Below are positions 43,801-53,496 of a stretch of DNA of 64,000 nt, in pieces. Both the position numbers and the translations under genes were made by a program. The DNA comes from Thecaphora thlaspeos (Eukaryota; Basidiomycota; Ustilaginomycetes; Urocystidales; Glomosporiaceae). The notes beneath the pieces are model-generated. The model searched no databases, was not told where the DNA came from, and saw nothing but the letters and a program-made list of their open reading frames with translations. Where the stretch lies: the NCBI GenBank assembly GCA_900291925.1, contig UWYS01000013.1, positions 248,001-312,000 on the forward strand. The letters are read 5' to 3'. Position 1 is the first letter of the stretch. Each line of letters starts with the position of its first letter.

Positions 43801-46066
43801 ACGTGGGGAGACTAGGCTTCGGAACCGCTGGTCCTGGCGTCGGTGCCGTCGTCAATGATGCCGGAGCTGGAGCTGGAGCTGGAGCCGGTGTCTTGGACGA
43901 AGTCGGCACCGCAGCAACCTTTGGAGCAACCGGTGGCATAGCTCGTGGCGCGGCTGCCGCCGTCGTCGTCTGCATTGTCATCGCCGTCACCGCCGGTGTC
44001 GTGCTTGCTACTCCCGTTGCCGGTGCAGCGGTGCGGGCTGTGGTAGCCGGCAGCGGCGGGACGGCAGCGGCAGCCAATTGCTGCGCGGCGCCCGTCGCAG
44101 AAACAGCTTTTGCCTGACCGGGCGCGGGCTGACCCTGAGATTGAATTGCGAACGGCGGCTGCGGCTGCTGCGGCTGCTTGTTTCCGATGAGCACGGGAGA
44201 AGGCTTTGGCCCTGCGTCAGCACCAGCGGTAACGGCAGGAATGGCGGATGCCGGCGTCGTGGCCGCAGAAGGGGTCAATGCTGGGCCTCCTGCATTGGCG
44301 ACCGCCACAGCGGGCGTGGCGGTAGCGGGCGGCGCAGGCTTGGGAGCGATGAGCTGGAGCGTGTTTGTTGAATGTCGTCGCTGGCTGGTCGAATCGGCCA
44401 TGGTGGAGTCGGAAGGTGGTGCCTTGGCGTTAGGCGTGGCGGTAGCGGAAGAGGCACTGGCAGTCGGGTCGGCTCCCTTGTGCGGCTTGCCCGTGGCAGC
44501 CTTCGAGTCGGGCAGTGGCTCCTTACGCTCGACCGTCGGCTCCTGCTTCGGCGCGATGGGGATGACCGTGGTTCGCTTGACTTGGCCATATGGGCCGGTG
44601 AAGCTCTCGACATGGCCGGGCCCCGTGGCGGCCAGCTCGACATCCGGACGCACCTCCCAGAATTTGGTCTTAACAAATATGTGCGGTCCTACCTGGATGT
44701 CGGCACGGCCGAGCTGGATCAGCACGTGCGGCTCGCGGGGATTGAGGCCGTGCAAAAGGCTTAGCGGCAGCACGTTGGGGTAGATCATACCGGAGCGCAC
44801 CTTCTGGCTGAATGGCGGCAGCAGCGACGAGAGGTGCGAGAGTCGCGACTGGCGCAGCGACTGGAGGAGGACCAGACTCTCGCCGACGCTAGCCGGCTCG
44901 CGCTTCCGCTTCCGCTCTTCCTCGTCGCTGTCCGAGACCGAGCTGAACGTATCGGAATCGGACGAGTCGCTCATCTCGACGCTGGGCTGCTTGATTTGTC
45001 GCGACACTGAGCGGCCCTGCGGCGCGACGGGAGCGGCAGCAGTAGCCACCATCGACGAAGCGGGCAGGCCCGTCCCTGCAGGACGTTGCGGGGGCGGCGT
45101 CGAAGCGACGCCTGAATCGCGCCCGTTGTTAAGCTTGGCCTTCTTGATGTAGGCCTCCCGCTCCTCGGCGCCCGCCGTGTTGAGCAGCGGGTGATCGGGC
45201 CGGATGGTCGAGGAGGGGAGCGCAAAGGGCATCACATGGTCCGGCAGCGCCTTGCGACCCCCTCCACCGGCGCCAAGCAGGCCGGGAACCACGTGGTCCG
45301 GAGCAGCGCCAATCGTGCCGCCGACCGTGCTGGGACCAGTGTGAACGAGGTCGGTGGCCTTAGAGCCGGCCTGATTTGTCTTGCGCTTCTGCTTGGCCGG
45401 CTGACGCGGTGTCCGGGCTTTGGCAGGCGTCGCCTTGGGCGTCGATGCAACGGAGCCAGGGGCCGCTTTCGCGCCGGCAGGAAGAGCAGCAGAAGGGGCG
45501 GCAAGAGTAGGAGCAGGTGCAATAACAGTAGCAGGGGCAGGAGCAGGGGCAGTAGCAGGAGCAGGTGCAGCATCCGTCGTTGCAGCAACGCCGGAACCGG
45601 CTCCGTTCCCGACAGCGGTCACAGCAGGAGCAGGAGCCCCGGCTGGCAAGAGCTCCTGGACGGTACCATCGGACTGGGCTGAGCCAGCAGCTGCTGACGA
45701 AGGAGAGGCCTGTTGCGCTGACTTTGCCGATGAGGACGGCAGAGACGGCGATAAAAGCTGTGCCGGCGGCTGAGGGGCGGCAGCCTTGTCGATAGCAGCC
45801 GGGGCGGTGGGCTTGGCAGCAGTGACGGTAGCGTTCGCACCCATCTCGCTATGCCCCGGCTGGGAAACGGCGGCGCTCTCGCCGCACGCTACCACTGCTG
45901 AAGGAGCGACTTCAGCCCGGTCGGGGACGTCCATGGACTTAGTTGCTGCATGGTCGTTGTTGTTGGCGACAGCAGTGCTAGCGGGGTTGGGGGTGTTAGT
46001 GCCGGGGGGCTTGACGGCCTGCTCGTACGTGTCAGATGCGGCTGCTGACACGGGAGCGATGCTCAT
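40877..46066 (-). CDS. Very large GATA-type zinc-finger protein
   Basis: One exon encodes 1729 residues. A single GATA finger lies near the C-terminus (about 1525-1550): CGACGKTKTPMWRR, then CNACGARWKAGR, giving C-x2-C-x18-C-x2-C, the fungal class with the longer 18-residue loop. The basic tail expected after the finger is weak. The N-terminal two-thirds is dominated by Ala/Pro/Ser/Thr low complexity, with Lys/Ala coiled-coil-like sequence near 1060-1110 and Q9/A9 runs near 1240. Two better-ordered blocks stand out: about 460-500 (PREPHVLIQLGRADIQVG) and about 1400-1480 (EIELAPDVAEFLVPEIRYRL), which may be interaction domains. GATA fingers bind GATA-core DNA, so a nuclear regulator or chromatin-complex subunit is likely. 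I could not assign a named orthologue. Absence of introns over 5.2 kb contrasts with most neighbours. Confidence 0.8.
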   Translation of the reverse strand: MSIAPVSAAASDTYEQAVKPPGTNTPNPASTAVANNNDHAATKSMDVPDRAEVAPSAVVACGESAAVSQPGHSEMGANATVTAAKPTAPAAIDKAAAPQPPAQLLSPSLPSSSAKSAQQASPSSAAAGSAQSDGTVQELLPAGAPAPAVTAVGNGAGSGVAATTDAAPAPATAPAPAPATVIAPAPTLAAPSAALPAGAKAAPGSVASTPKATPAKARTPRQPAKQKRKTNQAGSKATDLVHTGPSTVGGTIGAAPDHVVPGLLGAGGGGRKALPDHVMPFALPSSTIRPDHPLLNTAGAEEREAYIKKAKLNNGRDSGVASTPPPQRPAGTGLPASSMVATAAAPVAPQGRSVSRQIKQPSVEMSDSSDSDTFSSVSDSDEEERKRKREPASVGESLVLLQSLRQSRLSHLSSLLPPFSQKVRSGMIYPNVLPLSLLHGLNPREPHVLIQLGRADIQVGPHIFVKTKFWEVRPDVELAATGPGHVESFTGPYGQVKRTTVIPIAPKQEPTVERKEPLPDSKAATGKPHKGADPTASASSATATPNAKAPPSDSTMADSTSQRRHSTNTLQLIAPKPAPPATATPAVAVANAGGPALTPSAATTPASAIPAVTAGADAGPKPSPVLIGNKQPQQPQPPFAIQSQGQPAPGQAKAVSATGAAQQLAAAAVPPLPATTARTAAPATGVASTTPAVTAMTMQTTTAAAAPRAMPPVAPKVAAVPTSSKTPAPAPAPAPASLTTAPTPGPAVPKPSLPTSASTSAAGPTATASQPVHHVQFAPARLSPISQSSTQQTAPRSAQSTPAVASPAASRAPGRGGVASIVSGGGVASAPASRPATTSATAAPAATPVTSKGPLPMATPGASILPAAKNLLPPGTAAPVGPTARPMPPAAVGPRPLQPTPVAARPPAPPGAQPAIDAVLVSRVNATAALNPELQQLLHVAASGKANPEQLKSLGVWIQAITAQLREDEARAAATNKPSAAAGSSIAKPSSSSAALSAGGAKQPESGAGTGATATAAKAKAKGKAKDGAPAAANGQPAVDKATVKKPKKSKADAEQQSSMRAAKKAAKAEEKEAKKKAAAAAKAEAKAAAAAQKSQQQQQHQHQHQSRHQQQLKPRQLPPGWPTDGPPRPPIIVVEFRENPSMRFVLPLWKCVVERREGVDPASVPKVKRERGFFDDFIEDDDDSDDDVKGIEPELKLSFFVPSIGSDAAGTSGASEIEEIEAARKQVEAESAAAAAAAAQQQQQQQQQNCSRTGSLDGTVTPDRSHASGSVSAMPDPSTTAAGKGQSSKKTQPKKLEDGVKARAQAQAEAEAAEQSKRHGQFPASWSITGGVTESMWEAFGRVPGVITNAVVRPVKIEPEIELAPDVAEFLVPEIRYRLLDQPDDDLKLHKEIADAFVDLCGQLPDRRFVLPCIAPVHIPFGLEDHLSDKFAVRPQIVAARPVAKRKAGVQRDELDMLFSFGGIAAGAHSGVGGAATGGVDSAGGLGAGGAARDFVKGETEPTPTKPPKRKRHVATHNPDGSIKSCGACGKTKTPMWRRGPKGPSQLCNACGARWKAGRLVVPEVAPPPIIEAEGDKVKEEGEKHGVTAEQPATHHGVGGGAGGIDGPSLANGHGAMGGAVVIPMGSSAAAMSSMPATTFAPATGVVPFVSAAMSAPSSVAYQHHLVSMTEVGPMDLDASGFGGMGLTGPGAPGPSPFIRSPNPYPGHESIPASVDPSVLFGGSSHGV
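42320..42373. repeat. CTG/CAG and GCC repeat coding for poly-Gln and poly-Ala in the GATA protein
   Basis: Nine CTG triplets (42320-42346; Gln on the coding strand) adjoin a run of GCC-type triplets (Ala on the coding strand). Pure triplets imply ongoing length variation. Confidence 0.9.
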
Positions 46067-47766
46067 GGTTTTACAGAGCTACTAGGGCTTGGCTCCGGCC
46101 GATCCGATCGATCCCCGTCCTGGTGAACTGGATCGAGGAGCCGGAAACAAAGGCTTGGCGAGCTCGGCCTGGCTGGCTAGTTGTCTGATTGACTAGGGTA
46201 CGAAGGAGCGAAGGGACATAAGCTCGGCCAGGCTGGAGGTGGGCCGTTCCTAGTGACAGAGGCGTAAGGGGGTGAGGCGAGACGGGACGAGGCAATGGCG
46301 ATGGCGATGAGGGTCGTGCAGAGAGAGAGAGAGAGAGGAGATCCGAGCGGCAAGGGTGGTGGTGATGGTGGCGGTGGTGGTGGTCGTTGCTGTCGTCGTC
46401 GTGGTTGAAATCGTGACTGAGGTCGTCTGGTGGAGGGATGATTGGTGTTAATGGTGCAGAGATGGGGAGGGAGATGAAGGAGGAGAAGGAGGAGGAGATG
46501 TTGTTGGAGGGAAGGAAGAGGACCAACGGGCGAAGGGTTCGAGAGGTGCAGCACGGGAGCGAGGAGAGTCAGGGTCGGGGGCGTGCGTGTGGTGAAGAAG
46601 ATGCAAGCAAGCAGCAGGCAAGGCGGAGGCAGGTAGGCGGCGGCGTGGCACGGAAGAAATTGCCGGCGAGGTGCGTGCAGGCAAGGCAGGGCAGAGAGGC
46701 AGGGCAGAGAGGCAGGGCGTCAGCACATATCACGGTGCGCGACGTCTGTAATATCGCAGAGGAGGCGCCACACGCCGCTCTCACCTCGAGCAAAAGGCTG
46801 GCCGGCTCTCACGTCTATCTCATCACCTCTGTGCGGCCGCGAGGACAGCAAGGCGAGCGACAAGAGGGGGTAAAGCGCAGCGCGACAGACGATGAGCGGT
46901 GTAGGAGTGTGGTGGTGCAGGTGGTGCAGGTGGTGCAGGTGGTGCAGGTGGTGTTGGTGGTGTTGGTGGTGGGTGGTGACGTTGGACCCCCTTGCGATAG
47001 ACGTCGAGCCACCCTGGAGGCGGCGAGGCGTCTCTCCCCCTCTCTCCCTCTCTGCCTCTTTCTCCTCTGCCTTTGTTCTCGGGTCTGCGAGCGCGGGGTC
47101 GGGCGGATCGAGTTACGTGCTCTGCCGGCTCGTGCGGCCCTTGACGTCCATCTGTTTGCTTGCTTCGCACAGTCAAGGCTACCTTTCTTCCTTCCGTCCC
47201 GCCTGCCTCTGCGGAGAGGACAAGGCGCGTGCGTGCCCCGATCCTCCGAGCATCAGCTGCGCCCAGCTGCGCCCAGCTGCGCCAGGGCCAACCAAGGGCG
47301 GAGGACATTATTGAGGCGAGCCAAGAAGAGAGAGCGTCCTCGCCGCCCGTTCACCTGCCCTTCGACCCACCGCCCACCGCCCACCGCCCCGCCTGAGATC
47401 GAGGGCGAAGGGCCCGGCCCGGCGCCGGACTTGTTGCGGTCCTCTTCCTCCTCACTCCTGCTGCCCCTCGTTCTGTGTGTCTCGCCCAGGCGGCGCTCGC
47501 TTGCACCCACCCCCCCACGTCACCGCTCACCCAGCGCCGAGCGCACCCTTTCGGCCGGGTGGGCTGGCTCGATCCGAGAGCCGAGCCTTGTTCCGCCGCC
47601 GAGAAGTGGAAGCAAAGTTTGGCACCTGGGAAGCCGCCCTCCCTCTCCCATACCCATCTACCACCACCACGGGCCACTCCACGCCACCTCCTGCCCGGTA
47701 GACCGCTGCTGTTCAAAGGGCTCCATCTGCGATCCTAGATAGGAGTGAGACGTGTACGAGCGAGGC
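46067..47766. other. Divergent intergenic region between the GATA gene and the PPR gene
   Basis: About 1.7 kb that should hold both promoters. It contains purine-rich tracts (46320-46345, 46440-46520) and a 9-bp minisatellite (46911-46973). A 434-codon open frame crosses it but is low-complexity Arg/Ser/Pro sequence without a recognisable domain. Confidence 0.55.
46911..46973. repeat. 9-bp minisatellite (GGTGGTGCA)
   Basis: Seven tandem 9-bp units: four GGTGGTGCA, two GGTGGTGTT and one GGTGGTGGG. The graded variants suggest replication slippage. Confidence 0.9.
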
Positions 47767-50700
47767 ATGCGATCGGCAGTGTCCTTCAGCGGTGCCGCGC
47801 GGGTCGTCGCCTCGTCGAAAGTACCCCGGGCGGCGCCTCTCCAGTTCAGACATCCAGCCAACCGCGCAGAGACCTCCGGCCGACTCCGCTCGCCATCCTA
47901 CTCGACTCTGCCCGCCTTCCTCTGCCCGCCGCCGTGGCTCAGCGGCGGCAGCGGTAGCACCAGCAGCGCTGGCTTCAATCTCGCAGAGGGTTCGTCGGCC
48001 AGCGGCGGCGTTCGTGGAGAGTCGTTCTCCTCCGGTTCGTCTTCGTTTTCGCAATCGAGATCATCGCCTTCGCCCTATTCGTCGTCGCCCTCTTCGTCGG
48101 CTGCGGAGGCGGGTTCGTCGTCGAAGCGGGCAGATCAGCGGCCCCGACCCCACGAGGCCTCTTCCCTGGCCGACTTCTTCAGCCAGAATGCGGCAAGGCA
48201 CAAGCCAAAGTCCCTCTTCCCCCACCCCAAGCGCTCCATCGACGCCATCGCCGGCTTCCGCGAGGCCATCAGCTCCCGCGACGTCGGAAGCCTCGCCGCG
48301 GCCTACGACGAGCTGGTCGACGCCTTCCACGCCCACCGCCAGCACCTGCGCGATGTTGCCGCGCGCTGGCAGGTCGACGTCCCCATCCGCCACCCGCGGC
48401 ATGACTTCCAGATACGCAAGGCGGATCTTCAGACCGCCGTCAAGACCATTCTCAGAAGGCCGCAGCGCGACAGCGCGAGCGGTCGGAGGCTGCAACAGCA
48501 CGAGGCCCAGCTGGCTCGGCGCATCCTCCACGACATTAAGGTCGTCTTTGGACTTGGACACGGCGCCTCGGATATCCACTACCATCTCTGGACGTACTGC
48601 GACGAGTCGCCCAAATCCGGCTCCTACCTCGACCCGGTCGAAGCGTTCGATGCACTTCGGGCGATGCATCCAACGTGGCGGACCACAGAGGTCGACTGGA
48701 ACCTCGTCCTCAAGGCGCTGTGCCGCCGCAAGGACCTCGACCGCGCGCAACGTCTGGTGCGCGACATGGAGGACCAAGGGATCGAGCGGTCGGTCAAGGT
48801 TCGCAACAGCCTCGCCTCGCTCTACTTTTCGCTCGGCTTGGTCGACGAGGCCGAGCAGCAGCTGCAGCAGATCGGCGACTCTTCAGAGATGCAGATCGAT
48901 ACCCTCACCGTCGCCCTCAACGGCTACTGCATGGCTCTCGGCTCCTGCGGCGAAGGCGACGGAGATGGGTTCGAGGGGCAGCGGCGGCACTTTGCGCGTA
49001 TGGCCCAAAGCTACGCCACATTGCTGAGGAGCCAGCTGTCGAACGCAGGGCCCGGGTCCTCGGACAAGCTGGCCTGGGCTGCCGTGCTCCGGTGCGAAGC
49101 CATGATGGCGGGACCGGACGCTGCGTTCTCAACGGTGCGGCAGTGGACGAGGCCGGGCGCGCTCAGCGCGAGGGTCGCCTCCCACCTGTTGATGCTGCAT
49201 GAGCGCGAGCTCGCCGAGCTCCAGACAAGCGACGAGGCGCTCGCGCTGGTGCGCCGCATCGAGGCTATCGACCCGACCGGCAAACTGCGCTTTGATCGCG
49301 TCGGCTATTCGGTCCTGATCGCTTCGCTGCTTGGCCGACCGCCTAGGCCGAAACGGTGGACATCGCCCCTGCGGCAGGACGAGCAAGCGGCATCAGTTTG
49401 GGCAGGCAGCAGCGACGGCGACGGCGTCGGCAGCGTCGATGAGGCCTTCGACGTCGACGGCGCTGGCAAGGCCCTACCGAATCCAAATCAAATCCGCGAG
49501 GGGCAGCTGCTCTACGACCATCTTCTGGCCACGGGCGTCAAGCCCGACGCGGCGATGATCACGCCTCTAGTCTTCGCGTATTGCGATGCATTCCTGCCTT
49601 CGCTGCCTTCTGCGATGAAGCTAATGGACGACGTCCTCCGCCACGCACAGGCCAAGCAAAAGGCACAGGCCCGCACCCGCAGCCACAGCCACAGCCAGGG
49701 GGCGGCGCAGCCCGTCCTGGACACCGAACTCTTCAACGCGCTGCTGCGAGGCTGCGCCAAGATCAAGGACGTTGGCACAGCGCGCGCGTTGCTGCGGCAG
49801 ATGGTGCTCCACGGCATCCGTGTGGACGAGACGAGCAAGGTGCAGGCCGCCAGCGTGATGATGCGGTGCAGCTCGTCGTGGGAGGAGGCGTTTGAGATGT
49901 ACCGCGGTGTGAGGCGGCTCGGCTGCAGCGCCGCCAACGACGGAAGCGATGGCCTCGTCGCACAGGGCTACAGCGCAAAGGGATACACGACGCTGCTCGA
50001 CGTCTACCGCAAGCTGCAGCTGCCCGCGCTGGACGGCGAGAGCTCAGGATCGGCGGGGACCAACGGCTGTGCGCCGTCCGAGTACGTCCTAGCCATTCTG
50101 GACGACATGCGCGAGGCGGGACACCGGCCGAGCTGCGCGACCTACACGTCGCTGCTCGACTACTACGGCAAGTCGCCGCGCCCCTCGTACGCCGACGTGT
50201 ACGCGACGCACGAGCTGATGAAGCAGGACGAGGACCTCGAGCCGGACCTGCCGCTGATCAATGCGCTGATGAACGCCTACAACCGCGTTGGCGAGCCGGG
50301 TCAGGTGGCGTCGATCTGGAACAATCTGATGGCCAACCGACAGAAGGTGGACGGAGCGACGCTCGCCATCGTCCTCGACACGGCGGGGCGCAACGGGATG
50401 CTGCTGTTCGCGCGCAAGGCGCTCGCGGCCGTGCGACGGCTCGAGACGGAGCGATGGCTCGGCAGCCACGATGTCGACGATCAGGGTCGAGGGAGCGGGA
50501 ACGACAGGACGGTGCGTCGAAGACGCACGGCGATCAACAAGGGAGCGTGGGACGCGTGGATCGAGTGTCTGGCGCGGTGCGGCCGACTCGAAGAGGCGGT
50601 TGAGTTTGTCTTCGGTACCATGACCAAGCAACTCCTCCGGGACGCCCACGATGCCGGGACGGAGCTGATGCCGACCGTGGCGGGTCAGCCGGTACGCGAC

Positions 50701-51039
50701 GCGCACGGCCGCATCGTCGGGCCGGATGTCAAGACTGTCCAGATGCTTCTCAAGTTCGCCGCGGCACAGCGAGATCGTCTTCGAGCCAAGCATCGACAGC
50801 GTGATGTTCCTCGCGCGTCTTCTTCGTCTTCGATCTTGTTGAAAAGGTGGACGACCATGTCCACACCGCAGCAGCAGCAGCAGCAGCAGCAAAGGAAACA
50901 GGCGGTACAGGAGGATACGATTAGGATGACGGCGGAAGAGGAGAGGTTAGGTGGGTCGATCTGGCACGATGTCAGGGCTAGGGTCAAGGAGGAGATGGGC
51001 TGGCTCTGGGAAGATGTAAAGATGATCGGTCTGCCGTGA
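47767..51039 (+). CDS. Pentatricopeptide-repeat (PPR) protein, probably mitochondrial
   Basis: A single exon encodes 1090 residues from the ATG at 47767; stops close the frame just upstream and the only earlier start is GTG. The N-terminus is Arg/Ser/Ala-rich with almost no acidic residues for about 60 positions, as in mitochondrial presequences. Helical-pair repeats of about 35 residues follow. Clear examples are DWNLVLKALCRRKDLDRAQR (about 310), LFNALLRGCAKIKDVGTARA (about 655), TYTSLLDYYGKSP (about 795) and LINALMNAYNRVGEPGQVAS (about 830). PPR proteins bind organelle RNA and act in its stability, processing or translation; the target is not predictable here. A poly-Gln run of eight CAG codons occurs near the C-terminus. 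The stop lies 111 bp from that of the convergent thioesterase gene. Confidence 0.85.
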   Translation: MRSAVSFSGAARVVASSKVPRAAPLQFRHPANRAETSGRLRSPSYSTLPAFLCPPPWLSGGSGSTSSAGFNLAEGSSASGGVRGESFSSGSSSFSQSRSSPSPYSSSPSSSAAEAGSSSKRADQRPRPHEASSLADFFSQNAARHKPKSLFPHPKRSIDAIAGFREAISSRDVGSLAAAYDELVDAFHAHRQHLRDVAARWQVDVPIRHPRHDFQIRKADLQTAVKTILRRPQRDSASGRRLQQHEAQLARRILHDIKVVFGLGHGASDIHYHLWTYCDESPKSGSYLDPVEAFDALRAMHPTWRTTEVDWNLVLKALCRRKDLDRAQRLVRDMEDQGIERSVKVRNSLASLYFSLGLVDEAEQQLQQIGDSSEMQIDTLTVALNGYCMALGSCGEGDGDGFEGQRRHFARMAQSYATLLRSQLSNAGPGSSDKLAWAAVLRCEAMMAGPDAAFSTVRQWTRPGALSARVASHLLMLHERELAELQTSDEALALVRRIEAIDPTGKLRFDRVGYSVLIASLLGRPPRPKRWTSPLRQDEQAASVWAGSSDGDGVGSVDEAFDVDGAGKALPNPNQIREGQLLYDHLLATGVKPDAAMITPLVFAYCDAFLPSLPSAMKLMDDVLRHAQAKQKAQARTRSHSHSQGAAQPVLDTELFNALLRGCAKIKDVGTARALLRQMVLHGIRVDETSKVQAASVMMRCSSSWEEAFEMYRGVRRLGCSAANDGSDGLVAQGYSAKGYTTLLDVYRKLQLPALDGESSGSAGTNGCAPSEYVLAILDDMREAGHRPSCATYTSLLDYYGKSPRPSYADVYATHELMKQDEDLEPDLPLINALMNAYNRVGEPGQVASIWNNLMANRQKVDGATLAIVLDTAGRNGMLLFARKALAAVRRLETERWLGSHDVDDQGRGSGNDRTVRRRRTAINKGAWDAWIECLARCGRLEEAVEFVFGTMTKQLLRDAHDAGTELMPTVAGQPVRDAHGRIVGPDVKTVQMLLKFAAAQRDRLRAKHRQRDVPRASSSSSILLKRWTTMSTPQQQQQQQQRKQAVQEDTIRMTAEEERLGGSIWHDVRARVKEEMGWLWEDVKMIGLP

Positions 51040-51150
51040 CGCGGCGCAAGCATTTTTTACCTTGCACGCCATTCCACTCCTCGCATCGTCTGGTTCCCTC
51101 TCGTCACCCTTGGGATTGCGAAGATGGAGACGCCCATCCTCGTCCTGACC

Positions 51151-52022
51151 TTACTTAGTCTTGTCTTCGGCCGGGATCCCCTTCCTCTCCAACGCTTGCT
51201 TGAGGTCCTGGGGGATTTCGCACTTCTTGAGCGTCTGGTAGTCGTACGAGACGCAATCCTGATTCGATATGGCGACGATCGTCTGCTGCTTGACGCTAAA
51301 GGCGACGGCCTTGATGTTGAGACGATCCTTGCCCAGTGGTAGCTCGGCGGCTTGTGCAATTAGGATCTGTTCCGGGTTTTTGGCAAAAGGGGAAAAGCAG
51401 ATGAGGATCATCAGAATGCGGCGAAGTGACAGACTAGCTCGGAGAGATATGAGCGAGCGAGGAAGGCCAGTACGTACGGTGTCGGGATACCTGTTCGGTA
51501 CGCATCGACAAAGGGGACGTGACGAAATACCAGCTCTCCCCCTCTTTCTCTCTCTCTCTCTCTCTCTCGCGTCACGGTCAAACACCTGGACTGCAAGTTC
51601 GATACTCACGTCACCGGTCTCCTATACCTCACATTGATCGAAGCGAGGATAACGCTCTTGCCAGTACCTCTTACGATCTCATCCTTCCTCTCGTCAGTAA
51701 ACTCCTGACCGCTCGAGATCTGTTCGAAGAAGAACATCCTTGCGCTCTCGACCCATTTGACGTAATGAACATTGTTCACATGCTGGAACTGATCGTGATC
51801 TCCCCAGACAACACGTTGTTCCCATATGGTGGAAGGATCGTAGCGTTGAGAGGTGAGTGTGTCGACGGAGGATTGTATGAGAGACGGTGGAAAGAGTCGA
51901 GATGACGCGGGACGCGTGTCGGACGACGAAGAGAAAAGGGTGGGCGAAGTGTGCACCATACGCGTCAAGGTGCGTAGTGGTTGTTGACGAAACGTCGGTA
52001 GCGCTGGCAAGAGGGAGAGCAT
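51151..52022 (-). CDS. Hotdog thioesterase-like protein with a 13-nt internal exon
   Basis: Three exons (52022-51610, 51490-51478, 51366-51151) encode 213 residues. Exon 1 has a basic, Ser/Thr-rich N-terminus (possible mitochondrial targeting) and the hotdog motif VVWGDHDQFQHVNNVHYVKW, with Asp and Asn-Asn typical of 4HBT thioesterases, then VRYRRPV. The 13-nt exon supplies TYPDT, the family's beta-strand after RRPV. Exon 3 continues ILIAQAAELPLGKD and ends with a Lys-rich tail. The donors are GTGAGT and GTACGT, both acceptors are CAG, and phases are 2 then 0. Without the microexon the frame breaks and the conserved TYPDT is lost. The family hydrolyses acyl-CoA; many fungal members remain uncharacterised. 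The ATG at 52022 is the first in frame after a poly-Thr/Ser open stretch that has only a GTG start. Confidence 0.85.
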
Positions 52023-52781
52023 GTCTGATGATGTCGAGGAGAAGAAGGACGACAAAGACGAAGGGGTGATGGTGGTGGTGGTGGTGGTGGTGATGACGGT
52101 AGGAAGAAAAGGAGCGCCGAGAGGATCAACCACTGGAATTAACTATTCAGAGGCCCGCGCGTCGGCTTCGGCTTCAATCTGCTTCCGAAGGCCCGAACGG
52201 GCAAGGCTGTCCATGGTCTTCTAGACACCTTCTGTCGCTTATCACCCTCCTCACCGTCGGAAGCGGTCTGGAGGCTCCGGCCGGTCCGTGCGGAAGCCCT
52301 CGCAAGACGACCTTTGGAATAAGTCGAACCCTCCCTTCTGGTACACAAGTGAATACCGGCTAGAATTCGTTTGAAATTACATCACATCACAACGACAGAA
52401 ATGCAGCAACAACGCGGATTCACGAGAGAAAAGCAGCGGGATGGGGCGCAAGGGTTCGTCAAAGGTCGTAGAGTCATGTCTCATTACAGGTGGTCGTCGT
52501 TCGAGGGGTTTGGATGTAGAAGAGGGGGGGAAGAGATGCTGCCCAAAGAAAAGGCAAGGGAAGAGTGAAAGGCCAGCGTAACAGCCTGGTACAAAGTGTC
52601 CCGAGTCTGGAGAATACGCTGAAAATTGTCCATAGTTGACCGCCCTCCTATTCTTTCGACGGCGGAGCGCTCAGAGGTGCGCCTCTTAGACCACAGCGAG
52701 CGAGCGAGCGAGTAAGTGTCGACGCCGATGCCGACGTCGTGTGCGGTCCGACGAAGGGGAGCCGGCGTCCGATGCACCCGG
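52023..52781. other. Intergenic between the MARVEL-like gene and the thioesterase gene
   Basis: About 760 bp between two minus-strand genes. A GGT repeat (about 52068-52092) lies just upstream of the thioesterase start. No gene is recognised. Confidence 0.5.
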
Positions 52782-53321
52782 CTAGAGGTGGTAGAGGGCC
52801 TTGTCGCTGGTCGCGACGGCGTAGTAGTGCTCGATGCGCTTCATGAACCTCCAGCACATAAAATAGGCGTAGAGCTGGAGGCCAAAGTCGACCAGCAGCG
52901 AGAGGACAAAGGCAATGTAGAGGCTGTGGAAGCCGGCCGAGCAAAAGCCCGACGGCATCGTCGTGGTCGAGTTGCCGCTCTCTGCCGCCGTGCCCCACTG
53001 CTGGCCGCCGTTGTTGCACTCCCAGATGATCTTAGACTGCTGCCGGTCGAGCTGGAAGATCATGAAGCCGGCGCGCACCGCGACCGTGATGAGGATGATG
53101 GGCCAGAGGAAGAAGCAGAGCCGCGTAAACATGTACGACGAGTTGCTCAGGCCGATGACGGAGATGACGGAGATGGCCATGACGGCCATGCCAATGCCGC
53201 CGTAGATCTGGTACTCTGGGTAGTCGAAGAAGAGGAACATGCCGTACATGAAGAGGAGGATCGATCCGGCGAGGTTGTAGGCCTGTTGCGATGGCGACGG
53301 GGGCGAGGAGAAAGGACACGA

Positions 53322-53357
<36 letters not shown>

Positions 53358-53496
53358 GTTGGTCAGCACGACAAAGTCACGGCAAGCAAGGGATGGAGGA
53401 GGATTCGCCTCGCCGTGCACGCACAGCGATCAAGACGTTCCAGGCGATGGCGCCATGCTTTAGGGGAAAGACGAGTAGACAGTTATCGCACCACAT
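52782..53496 (-). CDS. MARVEL-like four-span membrane protein
   Basis: Two exons (53496-53425 and 53282-52782; GTGCGT donor, phase 0) encode 190 residues. Exon 1 gives a short Cys-containing start (MWCDNCLLVFPLKHGA) leading into span 1. Exon 2 completes span 1 (YNLAGSILLFMYGMFLFF) and adds spans 2 (IGMAVMAISVISVIGL), 3 (FFLWPIILITVAVRAGFMI) and 4 (IAFVLSLLVDFGLQLYAY). The loop between spans 3 and 4 is longer and contains Cys and an N-x-S/T site. This is the MARVEL/tetraspan layout common in basidiomycetes, usually linked to membrane subdomains or vesicle traffic. The function is unknown. A GCA triplet run lies inside the intron (53323-53349) and is not coding in the spliced form. The first exon is assigned by pattern and is the less certain part. 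Confidence 0.72.

Noticed and set aside
46438..47742. 434-codon open frame in the GATA/PPR intergenic region
   Set aside because: It spans the minisatellite and poly-purine tracts and is Arg/Ser/Pro low complexity. It lacks any domain and sits where two promoters are expected.
53307..53349. Poly-Ala coding stretch N-terminal to the MARVEL-like protein
   Set aside because: It lies between a GTGCGT donor and CAG acceptor. Splicing it out joins a Cys-containing start to span 1, a better family fit than an Ala run.
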